Shown: positions 1-6,494 of the stretch, in pieces
How the letters are laid out: each line of letters begins with the position of its first letter
Numbering within the stretch: the stretch's first letter is position 1
Assembly: GCA_004296815.1 (NCBI GenBank)
Contig: SCVT01000440.1
Coordinates: forward strand, 1 to 14,703
DNA length: 14,703 nt
Origin: Reyranella sp.
GTDB lineage: Bacteria; Pseudomonadota; Alphaproteobacteria; Reyranellales; Reyranellaceae
Reading direction: 5' to 3'
The notes under the pieces: generated by a model
Told to the model about the DNA's origin: nothing
Database searches by the model: none
Seen by the model: the letters and a program-made list of their open reading frames with translations, nothing else
Translations under genes and position numbers: made by a program

Positions 1-927
1 CCTGTGGAGGCCATGACGCTCGATCCCGAACGTCTCGGCCCCGCCATCGCCCGCCAGGGCGGCACGTTCCTCGGCAGCACCAACCGCGGCGATCCCTTCG
101 CCTTCCCGATGCCCGACGGCAGCCGCAAGGATCGCTCGGGCGAGATGGTCGAGGGATTGAAGGAGCTCGGCCTTGACGGGCTGATCGGCGTCGGCGGCGA
201 CGGCAGCCTCGCCATCCTGCGCCGCCTGCTGGCATCGTCGGACATTCCGTTCATTGGCATCCCAAAGACCATCGACAACGATGTCGGCCACACCGAGCGC
301 GCCGTGGGCTACTCGACCGCGGTGGCCATCGCGACCGAGGCGCTGGATCGCCTGCAGCCGACCGGGACCAGCCACGAACGCACGATGGTGCTGGAGGTGA
401 TGGGCCGCGACGCGGGCCACATCGCCATCGCCGCCGCGATCGCCGGCGGCGCCGACGTCGTGCTGATTCCGGAGGTGCGCTGGCATCTCGACCGCGTGGT
501 CGACCACATCGCGGGCCTGCGCGCGGTGGGACGCACTTCGGCCCTCGTGGTCGTGGCGGAAGCCGCCGGCCATTCCGACGAGTCGCCCGATGCCGGGAGC
601 GAGGCGCCGGATCATGGCATCGGCGAATGGCTGGCACGGCGACTCGCGCGCGCCACGGGGGCGGAGGCACGCGCCACGGTGCTGGGCCATGTGCAGCGCG
701 GCGCCATGCCGACGGCCGAGGATCGCCTGCTCGCCGCCGGTCTCGGCGTGCGCGCCGTCGACCTGCTGGCCGACGGCAAGGCCGACCGCATGGTGTCGTG
801 GTGGAACCGCCAGGTGATCGACGTGCCGCTCGACAAGGTGGTCGGCAAGTCGCGTACGGTCGATCCGCAAGGCGCGCTCGTCCGCACCGCCCGCGGCCTC
901 GGCATCTGTCTGGGGGATGCGGCCTAG
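1..927 (+). CDS. 6-phosphofructokinase family protein, 5' end cut off by the window
   Basis: This is the C-terminal part (about 308 residues) of a phosphofructokinase, the cytoplasmic glycolytic enzyme phosphorylating fructose 6-phosphate. The reading frame is open from base 1, and the N-terminal nucleotide-binding loop (roughly 60-70 residues) is missing, so the GTG at position 4 is not the true start. Numbering from that GTG, I see GGDGS at 64-68, PKTIDND at 87-93 (catalytic Asp region), EVMGRDAG at 131-138 and LGHVQRG at 227-233, all family signatures. The residue equivalent to E. coli 104 is Gly and that equivalent to 124 is Lys. Gly104 usually goes with ATP use and Lys124 with pyrophosphate use, so the phosphoryl donor cannot be read directly. 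The stop codon overlaps the stop of the convergent prmB gene. Confidence 0.93.
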   Translation, partial: PVEAMTLDPERLGPAIARQGGTFLGSTNRGDPFAFPMPDGSRKDRSGEMVEGLKELGLDGLIGVGGDGSLAILRRLLASSDIPFIGIPKTIDNDVGHTERAVGYSTAVAIATEALDRLQPTGTSHERTMVLEVMGRDAGHIAIAAAIAGGADVVLIPEVRWHLDRVVDHIAGLRAVGRTSALVVVAEAAGHSDESPDAGSEAPDHGIGEWLARRLARATGAEARATVLGHVQRGAMPTAEDRLLAAGLGVRAVDLLADGKADRMVSWWNRQVIDVPLDKVVGKSRTVDPQGALVRTARGLGICLGDAA

Positions 928-1817
928 GAAACTTTCCCGGCGAGTTCCGTCCGCGTGATCCAGAAGACCTCGCGTTCGCTGAGCTCGGTGTCGAGCCACA
1001 GGAAGGGCAGGCCGGGATAGGCCGCCTCGAGCGGAGCGGCGCCGCGGCCGATCTCGCAAACCAGCCCACCGTTGCGGGTGAGATGGCGCGGCGCGTCGGT
1101 CAGGATGCGGCGCACCAGGTCGAGCCCGTCGTCGCCCGCGGCCAGCGCGAGCCTCGGCTCGTGACGGAACTCCCTGGGCAGCTTGGCCATGCCGCCGGCA
1201 TCGACATAGGGCGGGTTGCTGATGATCAGATCGTAGTGCCGGCCCTGGACCGGTTTGAAGAGGTTTCCGCGATGGATCGTGATGCGGTCGCCGAGGCGAT
1301 GCGTCGCCACGTTGCGGCGGGCCAGCGCCAGCGCGCCGGCCGAGAGGTCGACGGCGTCGATGGTGGCACGCGGGAAGGCGAGCGCGGCCAGGATCGCGAG
1401 GCAACCCGAGCCGGTGCAGAGGTCGAGGATGCGCCGCGGCTTGACGGCAGGAAGCGTGCCGCCCGCCAGCATGTCGCCGATGAAGGAGCGCGGGATCAGC
1501 GCGCGCTTGTCGATCTGGAAGCGCACCCCCTGCATGTAGGCCGCGCCGACGAGATAGGGCGCCGGCACGCGCAGTCCGATGCGCGCATCGATCAGCGTCG
1601 CCAGCCGCGCGCGTTCGGCCGGTGTCGGCTTGTAGTCGAGCCAGGGATCGATGTGATGGATCGGCAGGCGAAGCGCCTCCAGGATCAGGAAGGCGGCCTC
1701 GTCGGTCGCGTTGGTCGTGCCGTGGCCGTAGGCCAGACGCGCCTCGCGGAAGCGACGGACCGCGAAACGGAAGAAATCCTCGAGCGTGACGAGAGAGGGT
1801 TTGTTGGCGGCCGGCAT
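924..1817 (-). CDS. prmB: PrmB, ribosomal protein L3 N5-glutamine methyltransferase
   Basis: A 297-residue SAM-dependent methyltransferase expected to methylate a glutamine side chain of ribosomal protein uL3 (50S). It has the HemK/PrmB layout: a helical N-terminal domain, a linker with IPRSFIGDML at 108-117, the SAM-binding motif DLCTGSGC at 132-139 and the catalytic NPPY at 201-204. The IPRS(F/P)I form of the linker and the DLCTGSGC motif favour PrmB over PrmC (release-factor methyltransferase), and the length is close to E. coli PrmB (310). The ATG at 1817 has no good Shine-Dalgarno; a TAATCT box 8 nt upstream suggests a leaderless transcript. It is convergent with the phosphofructokinase gene and divergent, 20 bp away, from the thioredoxin-like gene. 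Confidence 0.92.
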   Translation of the reverse strand: MPAANKPSLVTLEDFFRFAVRRFREARLAYGHGTTNATDEAAFLILEALRLPIHHIDPWLDYKPTPAERARLATLIDARIGLRVPAPYLVGAAYMQGVRFQIDKRALIPRSFIGDMLAGGTLPAVKPRRILDLCTGSGCLAILAALAFPRATIDAVDLSAGALALARRNVATHRLGDRITIHRGNLFKPVQGRHYDLIISNPPYVDAGGMAKLPREFRHEPRLALAAGDDGLDLVRRILTDAPRHLTRNGGLVCEIGRGAAPLEAAYPGLPFLWLDTELSEREVFWITRTELAGKVS

Positions 1818-1837
1818 GCCGGCCTAGATTAGCGGAT
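1801..1837 (+). promoter_or_regulatory. Candidate leaderless promoter of the thioredoxin-like/CoA-transferase run
   Basis: TTGTTG (1801-1806), an 18-bp spacer and TAGATT (1825-1830) form a plausible sigma-70-type promoter. The -10 box ends 7 nt before the ATG at 1838, which would place transcription initiation at or one base before the start codon. No Shine-Dalgarno fits in the 20-bp gap, in agreement with a leaderless mRNA. The -35 lies inside the 5' end of prmB. This is a visual match only (three of six -35 bases, four of six -10 bases). Confidence 0.4.
1826..1831 (-). promoter_or_regulatory. Candidate -10 box for prmB overlapping the opposite -10
   Basis: Read on the minus strand this is TAATCT, ending 8 nt before the prmB ATG. 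It overlaps five of the six bases of the plus-strand TAGATT. No convincing -35 is visible 16-18 bp upstream. It could be half of a bidirectional promoter with a near-symmetric -10. Confidence 0.3.
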
Positions 1838-2224
1838 ATGGACCGCCGCGCCCTTCTTTTCACAGGCTTTGCCGCCGCACTTGCTGCGCCGGCCGCACGC
1901 GCGGCGTCGGACCTCAAGGTCATCTATGTCGGCGGTTGGGATTGCCCGCCCTGCACGACCTGGAAGAACAAGTACAAGGCCGAGTGGCTCGCCTCGCCGG
2001 AGTATCGCCGCGTCACCTGGTACGAGGTCGATCCGCCCAAGCTCAAGGAAGCCTACCAGGAGCGCCACTGGCCGGCGGAGCTGAAGCCCGTTCTCGACCA
2101 GCTGCCGCGCAAGAGCGGCACGCCGCGCTTCCTGATCGTGCGCGACGGCCAGGTCGTGGCCAACGAGTTCGGCGCCAGCAAGTGGGCGATCATCATGACC
2201 GACCTCCGGAAGATGCTGGGCTGA
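1838..2224 (+). CDS. Periplasmic thioredoxin-fold protein with CPPC motif
   Basis: A 128-residue exported thioredoxin-like protein. The N-terminus (DRR at 2-4, then an Ala-rich hydrophobic stretch ending AARA-ASD near residue 22) looks like a Sec or Tat signal peptide. The double Arg resembles a weak Tat motif. The mature part has WDCPPCTTW at 34-42, with Cys36 and Cys39 as the likely redox pair, and SGTPRF at 93-98, whose Pro96 is the expected cis-proline beside the active site. It probably reduces or oxidises thiols of periplasmic proteins; partner unknown. The body is short for the DsbA/ResA type, and no membrane anchor is seen. The start is fixed by the signal peptide and the tiny upstream gap. 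The CoA-transferase gene starts 2 nt after the stop, so the two are probably co-transcribed. Confidence 0.85.
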   Translation: MDRRALLFTGFAAALAAPAARAASDLKVIYVGGWDCPPCTTWKNKYKAEWLASPEYRRVTWYEVDPPKLKEAYQERHWPAELKPVLDQLPRKSGTPRFLIVRDGQVVANEFGASKWAIIMTDLRKMLG

Positions 2225-2226
2225 TC

Positions 2227-3363
2227 ATGGCGGGCGCACTCGACGGGCTGGTCGTCCTCGACCTCACCACGCATCTCTCCGGTCCCTTCTGCGGCATGCA
2301 GCTCGCCGACATGGGCGCCGACGTCATCAAGATCGAGAGCCCGCAGGGCGACGCCATGCGCGGCGCGCCGCCCTTCGTCGAGGGCGAGTCCGCGCCCTTT
2401 ATGCTGTGGAACAGGAACAAGCGCGGCGTGAAGCTCGACCTCAAGAACCCGGACGACCTCGCCGTGTTCTGGGATCTGGTCGACGGCGCCGACGTGGTGC
2501 TGGAGAACTTCCGCCCCGGCGTCATGAAGCGGCTGGGGCTCGGCTGGGAGGCGCTGCAAGCACGAAACAAGCGCCTCGTGCTGGGGTCGATCTCGGGCTT
2601 CGGCCAGACCGGCCCCTACGCCGCGCGCGGCGGCTTCGACCTGATGATCCAGGCCATGTCGGGCCTGATGTCGGTGACGGGCCCCAAGGACGGGCCGCCC
2701 TACCGCATCCCGCTCGCCATCTCCGACGTGGGCGCGGGCCTCTACCTCACCATCGGCATCCTGGCGGCCCTGCAGGCGCGGCAGAAGACGGGCGAGGGCC
2801 AGTGGGTCGAGACCTCGCTGCTCGAAGCCACCGTGTCGCTGGGCGTCTACGAGGCCGCCAGCTACTTCGCCAACGGCATCCGCCCGGAGAAGCTCGGCCA
2901 GGCGCATCGCGGCTCCTCGCCCTACCAGGTGTTCCAGACGAAGGACGGCTGGCTGACGATCGGCGGGGCGCAGCAGAATTTCTTCCGCAAGCTCTGCGCC
3001 ATGATCGGCAAGCCCGAGCTGGCCGACGATCCGCGCTTCAAGGCCAATGCCGACCGGGTGAAGAACAACGAGGCCATCGTGGCGCTGCTGCAGGCCGAGA
3101 TCGCCAAGCGCACGACCGACGACTGGATGGTGGCGCTGGAGGCCGAGGGCATCCCGGCCGGGCCGGTCCTGCATCACGACGAGGTCTTCGCCGACCCGCA
3201 GATCCTGGCCCGCGGCATGGTGGCCGAGGTCGAGCATGCCAAGGCGGGGCGACAGAAGACGCTGGGCGTGCCGCTCAAGCTCTCGGCGACGCCGGGCGGG
3301 GTGCGCCGCGCCGCGCCGACGCTCGGCCAGCACGACGCGGAGATCCGCAAGAAGAAGCGTTAG
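2227..3363 (+). CDS. CaiB/BaiF (class III) CoA-transferase
   Basis: A 378-residue family III CoA-transferase, moving CoA between carboxylic acids in the cytoplasm. Visible family features are the N-terminal GLVVLDLTTHLSGPFC region, ADMGADVIKIESPQGD at 28-43, ENFRPGVMKRLGLG at 93-106 and SDVGAG at 166-171. Asp167 matches the catalytic Asp that forms the acyl-aspartyl anhydride (Asp169 in formyl-CoA transferase). Length is normal (about 380-400). The acid substrate cannot be predicted. The frame is open upstream to 1936, but the ATG at 2227 starts the typical N-terminus and sits two bases after the previous stop (TGA-TC-ATG), with no strong Shine-Dalgarno, so translational coupling is likely. 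Confidence 0.93.
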   Translation: MAGALDGLVVLDLTTHLSGPFCGMQLADMGADVIKIESPQGDAMRGAPPFVEGESAPFMLWNRNKRGVKLDLKNPDDLAVFWDLVDGADVVLENFRPGVMKRLGLGWEALQARNKRLVLGSISGFGQTGPYAARGGFDLMIQAMSGLMSVTGPKDGPPYRIPLAISDVGAGLYLTIGILAALQARQKTGEGQWVETSLLEATVSLGVYEAASYFANGIRPEKLGQAHRGSSPYQVFQTKDGWLTIGGAQQNFFRKLCAMIGKPELADDPRFKANADRVKNNEAIVALLQAEIAKRTTDDWMVALEAEGIPAGPVLHHDEVFADPQILARGMVAEVEHAKAGRQKTLGVPLKLSATPGGVRRAAPTLGQHDAEIRKKKR

Positions 3364-3373
3364 CGGCGCGTCC

Positions 3374-3868
3374 ATGTCGCGTCCTCCGCTGCCGATCCCG
3401 CCGGAGATGGAACCCGCCGTCCTGGCGCTCAACAACCAGCATGCCGTCGAGCTGTCCTGGCTCGAGCCCGAGCGGCTGCACGTCCTGGTCGGGCGGGCGT
3501 TCTACGCCCGGCGGATCGGCGAGCTGTCGGCCTTCCTGCTCGCCTTCGACGAGCGCGCCGACTACGACAGTCCGAACTATCTCTGGTTCCGGGAGCGCTA
3601 TCCGCGGTTCGTCTATGTCGACCGCATCGTGGTCGATCGGGCCGCGCGCGGGCAGGGGCTGGCGCAGCTTCTCTACGAAGACCTTTTCCGGCTGGCCAAC
3701 GCGGCAGGCCACGGGATCGTCTGTTGCGAGGTGAATTCGGACCCGCCCAATCCGGCGTCCGACGCCTTCCATGCCCGGCTGGGCTTCACCGAAGTCGGCG
3801 CCGCCGCGATCCACGGCGGCGCCAAGTCGGTTCGCTATCTCGCGCGGTCCCTGGAGCCGGGCCGCTAG
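3374..3868 (+). CDS. GNAT-family N-acetyltransferase (COG3818 type)
   Basis: A 164-residue GNAT acetyltransferase. The acetyl-CoA-binding motif A is clear: VDRIVVDRAARGQGLAQLL, with the R-G-Q-G-L-A pyrophosphate loop, followed by VCCEVN and a C-terminal FHARLGFTEVG segment. The MEPAVLALNNQHAVELSWL start and the DYDSPNYLWFRERY stretch match the group of predicted acetyltransferases I know as COG3818; acceptor substrate unknown. It begins 10 nt after the CoA-transferase stop, so it is probably the last gene of that run. Start choice is uncertain: the ATG at 3374 follows the upstream stop most closely, but the ATG at 3407 gives the more typical N-terminus. Neither has a well-spaced Shine-Dalgarno. 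Confidence 0.85.
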   Translation: MSRPPLPIPPEMEPAVLALNNQHAVELSWLEPERLHVLVGRAFYARRIGELSAFLLAFDERADYDSPNYLWFRERYPRFVYVDRIVVDRAARGQGLAQLLYEDLFRLANAAGHGIVCCEVNSDPPNPASDAFHARLGFTEVGAAAIHGGAKSVRYLARSLEPGR

Positions 3869-3875
3869 CCGCCCG

Positions 3876-4274
3876 TTAGCCGCCAGACCAGCTGCGGCGG
3901 CGCTGGTACTTGTCCGGCACGCCGTCGCCGTTCTTGTCCTTGTCGTAGCGGTTCGGAATGCCGTCGCCGTCACTGTCGCGCATGCCCCGGTAGGAGCTGC
4001 GCGGCGGCGCCGCCTGGACCGGCACGTAGCGCGTCTGCGGCGCTGTGTAGACCGGGGCCGAATAGTAGGTCGGCGCCGCTGCCCGGTAGTAGGTCGGCTG
4101 TGAGTAGGAGTAGGCCGGCTGGCTCACGTAGTTGTTGGAGTAGCCGGAATAGCCGTTCGAGTATCCGTACGCCGGCGCACCGTAGCCGTAGGTCTGCGGA
4201 TAGCCGGATTGTTCAACACACCCCGCCGTAACCATCGCCAGGCCCGCGGCGGCGAGCCAACTCAGGTTGCGCAT
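3876..4274 (-). CDS. Small Tyr/Ser/Pro-rich lipoprotein with C-terminal DxDxDG calcium-binding-type segment
   Basis: A 132-residue predicted lipoprotein. Residues 1-19 form a lipoprotein signal with lipobox VTAGC (lipidated Cys19). Residues 20-95 are low complexity, about 19 Tyr in the whole protein with many Ser, Pro and Ala, as in (S)YSQPTYY and APTYYSAPVY. Residues 100-121 hold two acidic loops, DSDGDG and KNGDGVPD, resembling thrombospondin type 3 or EF-like calcium loops, followed by a basic tail (RRR). The start has a good GGAGGG 6 nt upstream (4281-4286, minus). It is a paralogue of the lipoprotein at 4441-4791, sharing Cys19 and the acidic tail. Function unknown; an envelope structural or calcium-responsive role is possible. 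It is convergent with the acetyltransferase gene, 7 bp apart. Confidence 0.8.
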   Translation of the reverse strand: MRNLSWLAAAGLAMVTAGCVEQSGYPQTYGYGAPAYGYSNGYSGYSNNYVSQPAYSYSQPTYYRAAAPTYYSAPVYTAPQTRYVPVQAAPPRSSYRGMRDSDGDGIPNRYDKDKNGDGVPDKYQRRRSWSGG

Positions 4275-4390
4275 CTATGTCCCTCCACCTGGGACCGCCC
4301 GAGAAGCGGGACGCTCCCATGGTCGGACATTCCCGGGCGAGGATGGCGCGCTGTTGTCTCAACTTCGATTTGTTGAAGGCACGCACTCGC

Positions 4391-4424
4391 AAAAAAAACC
4401 GGCCCCCGGAAGTCCGGAGGCCGG
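4391..4424 (-). terminator. Strong intrinsic terminator downstream of the second lipoprotein gene
   Basis: On the minus strand an 11-bp stem (arms 4414-4424 and 4399-4409, one G-U pair) closes a 4-nt loop and is followed directly by eight T residues (4398-4391). It lies 16 nt after the stop of the gene at 4441-4791 and should separate that transcript from the next lipoprotein gene, which then needs its own promoter within 4287-4390. I find no convincing -35/-10 pair there. Confidence 0.88.
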
Positions 4425-4440
4425 CTGATCTGTTCGACGC

Positions 4441-4791
4441 TTAACGCTGGAAGCCGTCGGGGATGCCGTCGCCGTTGGCGTCCATGTCGTTGCGGTTGCG
4501 CACGCCGTCGCGGTCCATGTCGCCGTAGGGGCGACGCTGGGCGGCGCTGGCCGACTGCGAGTAGAACGGGTTGCCGCTCTGGTTGCTGTAGTAGCCCTGA
4601 TTGTAGGCGTTGCTGTTGCTGTAGTAGACGCCGTTGCGCCAGTAGCCCTGGTTGTTCGAGGCGTACGGGCTGCTGTTGTAGCGGTTGTTGTAGCCGCTGT
4701 TGTAGGCGTACGAATTGTCGTAGCCGGTCTGCGTGCACGCGGCGGTCGCGGCCAGCAGGCCCACCGCCGTCACGATCTTCAACACGTTCAT
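4441..4791 (-). CDS. Small Asn/Tyr/Ser-rich lipoprotein with C-terminal DxDxDG calcium-binding-type segment
   Basis: A 116-residue predicted lipoprotein, paralogous to its neighbour at 3876-4274. The signal ends TAAC at Cys19, a looser lipobox than the sister's TAGC. Residues 24-77 are prion-like low complexity: about 17 Asn and 14 Tyr in the protein, with Ser, Gly and Gln and almost no charge. Residues 91-112 carry DMDRDG and ANGDGIPD, again the calcium-loop type, and the chain ends five residues later at FQR. The frame stays open to 4914, but AAGGAGG at 4797-4803 with 5-nt spacing and the signal peptide fix the ATG at 4791. Function unknown. A terminator follows, so it is probably monocistronic. 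Confidence 0.82.
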   Translation of the reverse strand: MNVLKIVTAVGLLAATAACTQTGYDNSYAYNSGYNNRYNSSPYASNNQGYWRNGVYYSNSNAYNQGYYSNQSGNPFYSQSASAAQRRPYGDMDRDGVRNRNDMDANGDGIPDGFQR

Positions 4792-4796
4792 GCTTG

Positions 4797-4803
4797 CCTC
4801 CTT
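4797..4803 (-). promoter_or_regulatory. Shine-Dalgarno deciding the lipoprotein start at 4791
   Basis: Minus-strand AAGGAGG lies 5 nt before the ATG. It excludes the longer open frame that would begin at 4914 and would bury the signal peptide inside the protein. Confidence 0.85.
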
Positions 4804-4874
4804 GGGATTCGCTCCCAGACAACGAGGTAAGCGCGCGCCGGTGGCATTGCCCCGGCAAAAAGATGAAGTTGGGT

Positions 4875-4906
4875 AAAGACAAGGGGCGCAGCAACCGCCG
4901 CGCCCC
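4875..4906 (-). terminator. Candidate intrinsic terminator after the amidase gene
   Basis: On the minus strand a perfect 7-bp stem GGGGCGC/GCGCCCC (4906-4900 and 4889-4883) with a 10-nt loop is followed by TTGTCTTT. It starts 36 nt after the amidase stop. The T tract is interrupted, so efficiency is uncertain. Confidence 0.5.
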
Positions 4907-4941
4907 GGCCACATTATGCCTTGTTCGCCTAGAGCGCGCGC

Positions 4942-6465
4942 CTAGAGAGCACCCGGCGCGGGCCCCTTCGCCACCTTGGCGTTGAGCTTGGGCGGGTGGG
5001 TGACGATCGACTTCAGCGCCGCCGTGGGCTTCCGGAGCTTGGCCAGGTTGGGCAGCGGCCGGGCGAGGCCGGGGATGCTCTTGAACGCCGTTTCCATGGC
5101 GTGGGCGGCGCCCAGCACTTCGCCGTCGCCGCGGAAGCGGCCGATCACCTGCAGGCCGAACGGCATCTTCTTGTGGTCGAGGCCGCAGGGCAGCGAGACG
5201 GCGGGATTGCTGGTCAGGGTGACGAAGTACTTGGTCGCCATCCAGTGGTAGTAGTTGTTGAGCTTCTTGCCGTCGATCGTGTCGAGGTAGAGCTGCTTCC
5301 ACGGGAACGGCGTCACGCCCACCGTCGGGCCGATGACGAGGTCGTAATCCTTGTAGAGGGTCTGGAAGCTGCGGAAGATCCGCGTCTGCTCGCCATGCGC
5401 CCAGGCGAAGTCGGCGAGGCTGAGCTTCGCGCCCAGCTCGTAGTTGGCGATGATGTTGGGCCCGAGCAGGTGCTTCTTGTTCTTGTAGAGGTCCTGGTAG
5501 CGCGACAGGAAGCTGACGGCGCGGATCACGTCGAAGCAGCGGTCGGCGCCGCCGTAGTCGACCTCGACCTTGTCGAGGCGGCGGAACAGATGCTTCATCG
5601 CCTTGATCTTCTCGCGGAAGGCCTGGCGGATGCCCTTCTCGACGGGCGCGCCGCCGTAATCCTCGGTGTAGGCCACGCGCAGGCTGCCGAGATCGACCGG
5701 CCACGGCTCGGCATAGGCCATCGGGTCGAGCGGGAAGGAGAGCGGGTCGGTGTCGTGCTGGCCGATCTGGGTGGCGTAGAGCAGGCAGACATCGGCCACG
5801 TTGCGGCCCATCGGGCCCAGCACCGAGATCGGCGTCCAGCCCATGGCGCGGCGCTCGACGGCGACCATGCCGGGCGAGGGGCGGAAGCCCACGACACCGC
5901 AGAACGACGCCGGGTTCCGGAGGCTGCCGCCGGTGTCGGAGCCGGTGCAGACCGGCAGCATGTCGGTGGCCAGCGCGACCGCCGAACCGCCGGAGGAGCC
6001 GCCGGGATTGAGCATCGGGTTGAAGGGATTGCCCGACGCGCCCCACACCGGGTTGCGGCTGTTCGAGCCCGCGCCGAATTCCGGCACGTTGGTCTTGCCG
6101 ACGATGACGGCGCCGGCCTCGCGCACGCGGCTCACCATTACGTTGTCGTAGGCCGGCACGAAGTCGCGGTAGAGCGGCGAGCCGTAGGTCGTGAGGAGGT
6201 CCTTGGTCTCCTCGAGGTCCTTGATGCCGGTCGGGAGCCCGTGCAGCAGCGGCAGGTCCTCGCCGCGGCGCACCGCGGCCTCGGCGGCCTTGGCTTCCTT
6301 GCGCGCGCGCTGGACGCTCATCGCCGTCACGCCGTTCACCGCCGGATTCACCTCCTCGATCTGCGCCAGGCAGGCCTCGAGCAGCTCGACCGGCGAGATC
6401 TCCTTGGTGCCGATGCGCCGCCGCATCTCGACGGACGACAGCTTCACCAGTTCGTTGTTCGACAT
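4942..6465 (-). CDS. Amidase-signature family amidase
   Basis: A 507-residue amidase-signature hydrolase, cutting carboxamides to acid plus ammonia. The Ser-cisSer-Lys triad is visible: Lys82 in TGIKDLEE, Ser157 in NPGGSSGGSA (cis-Ser) and Ser181 in GSDTGGSLRNPASFCG (nucleophile). The Lys-Ser-Ser spacings, 75 and 24 residues, equal those I recall for fatty acid amide hydrolase (142/217/241), so the catalytic core looks intact. Length is typical. No signal peptide, so probably cytoplasmic. The frame is open far upstream, but GAGGG 4 nt before the ATG at 6465 and the usual N-terminal SSVEMRRRIGTKEISPVEL fix the start. It follows the amidohydrolase gene by 29 bp, suggesting one operon working on an amide or ring-opened N compound. 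Exact substrate unknown. Confidence 0.93.
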   Translation of the reverse strand: MSNNELVKLSSVEMRRRIGTKEISPVELLEACLAQIEEVNPAVNGVTAMSVQRARKEAKAAEAAVRRGEDLPLLHGLPTGIKDLEETKDLLTTYGSPLYRDFVPAYDNVMVSRVREAGAVIVGKTNVPEFGAGSNSRNPVWGASGNPFNPMLNPGGSSGGSAVALATDMLPVCTGSDTGGSLRNPASFCGVVGFRPSPGMVAVERRAMGWTPISVLGPMGRNVADVCLLYATQIGQHDTDPLSFPLDPMAYAEPWPVDLGSLRVAYTEDYGGAPVEKGIRQAFREKIKAMKHLFRRLDKVEVDYGGADRCFDVIRAVSFLSRYQDLYKNKKHLLGPNIIANYELGAKLSLADFAWAHGEQTRIFRSFQTLYKDYDLVIGPTVGVTPFPWKQLYLDTIDGKKLNNYYHWMATKYFVTLTSNPAVSLPCGLDHKKMPFGLQVIGRFRGDGEVLGAAHAMETAFKSIPGLARPLPNLAKLRKPTAALKSIVTHPPKLNAKVAKGPAPGAL

Positions 6466-6494
6466 TGTTCCCTCGTGTCTTTGATGTCTTGAAA

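Noticed and set aside
627..1832. 401-residue plus-strand frame across pfk and prmB
   Set aside because: Overlaps two clear genes in other frames and has no domain.
2053..3435. 460-residue antisense open frame over the CoA-transferase
   Set aside because: Composition (Arg, His, Asp, Leu repeats) is typical of an antisense shadow; the plus frame has clear CoA-transferase motifs.
3858..3875. Short CGGGC/GCCCG hairpin between the acetyltransferase and lipoprotein stops
   Set aside because: Only 5 bp, no T tract on either strand; not convincing as a terminator.
4804..4941. Search for a small RNA or promoter in the 138-bp gap upstream of the second lipoprotein
   Set aside because: Apart from the candidate terminator and the ribosome binding site, no spaced -35/-10 pair or stable RNA fold stands out by eye.
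4262..6046. 594-residue open frame on the minus strand overlapping the amidase and both lipoprotein genes
   Set aside because: Arg/Gln/Pro-rich shadow frame caused by high G+C; it covers well-supported genes and a terminator and has no family motif.
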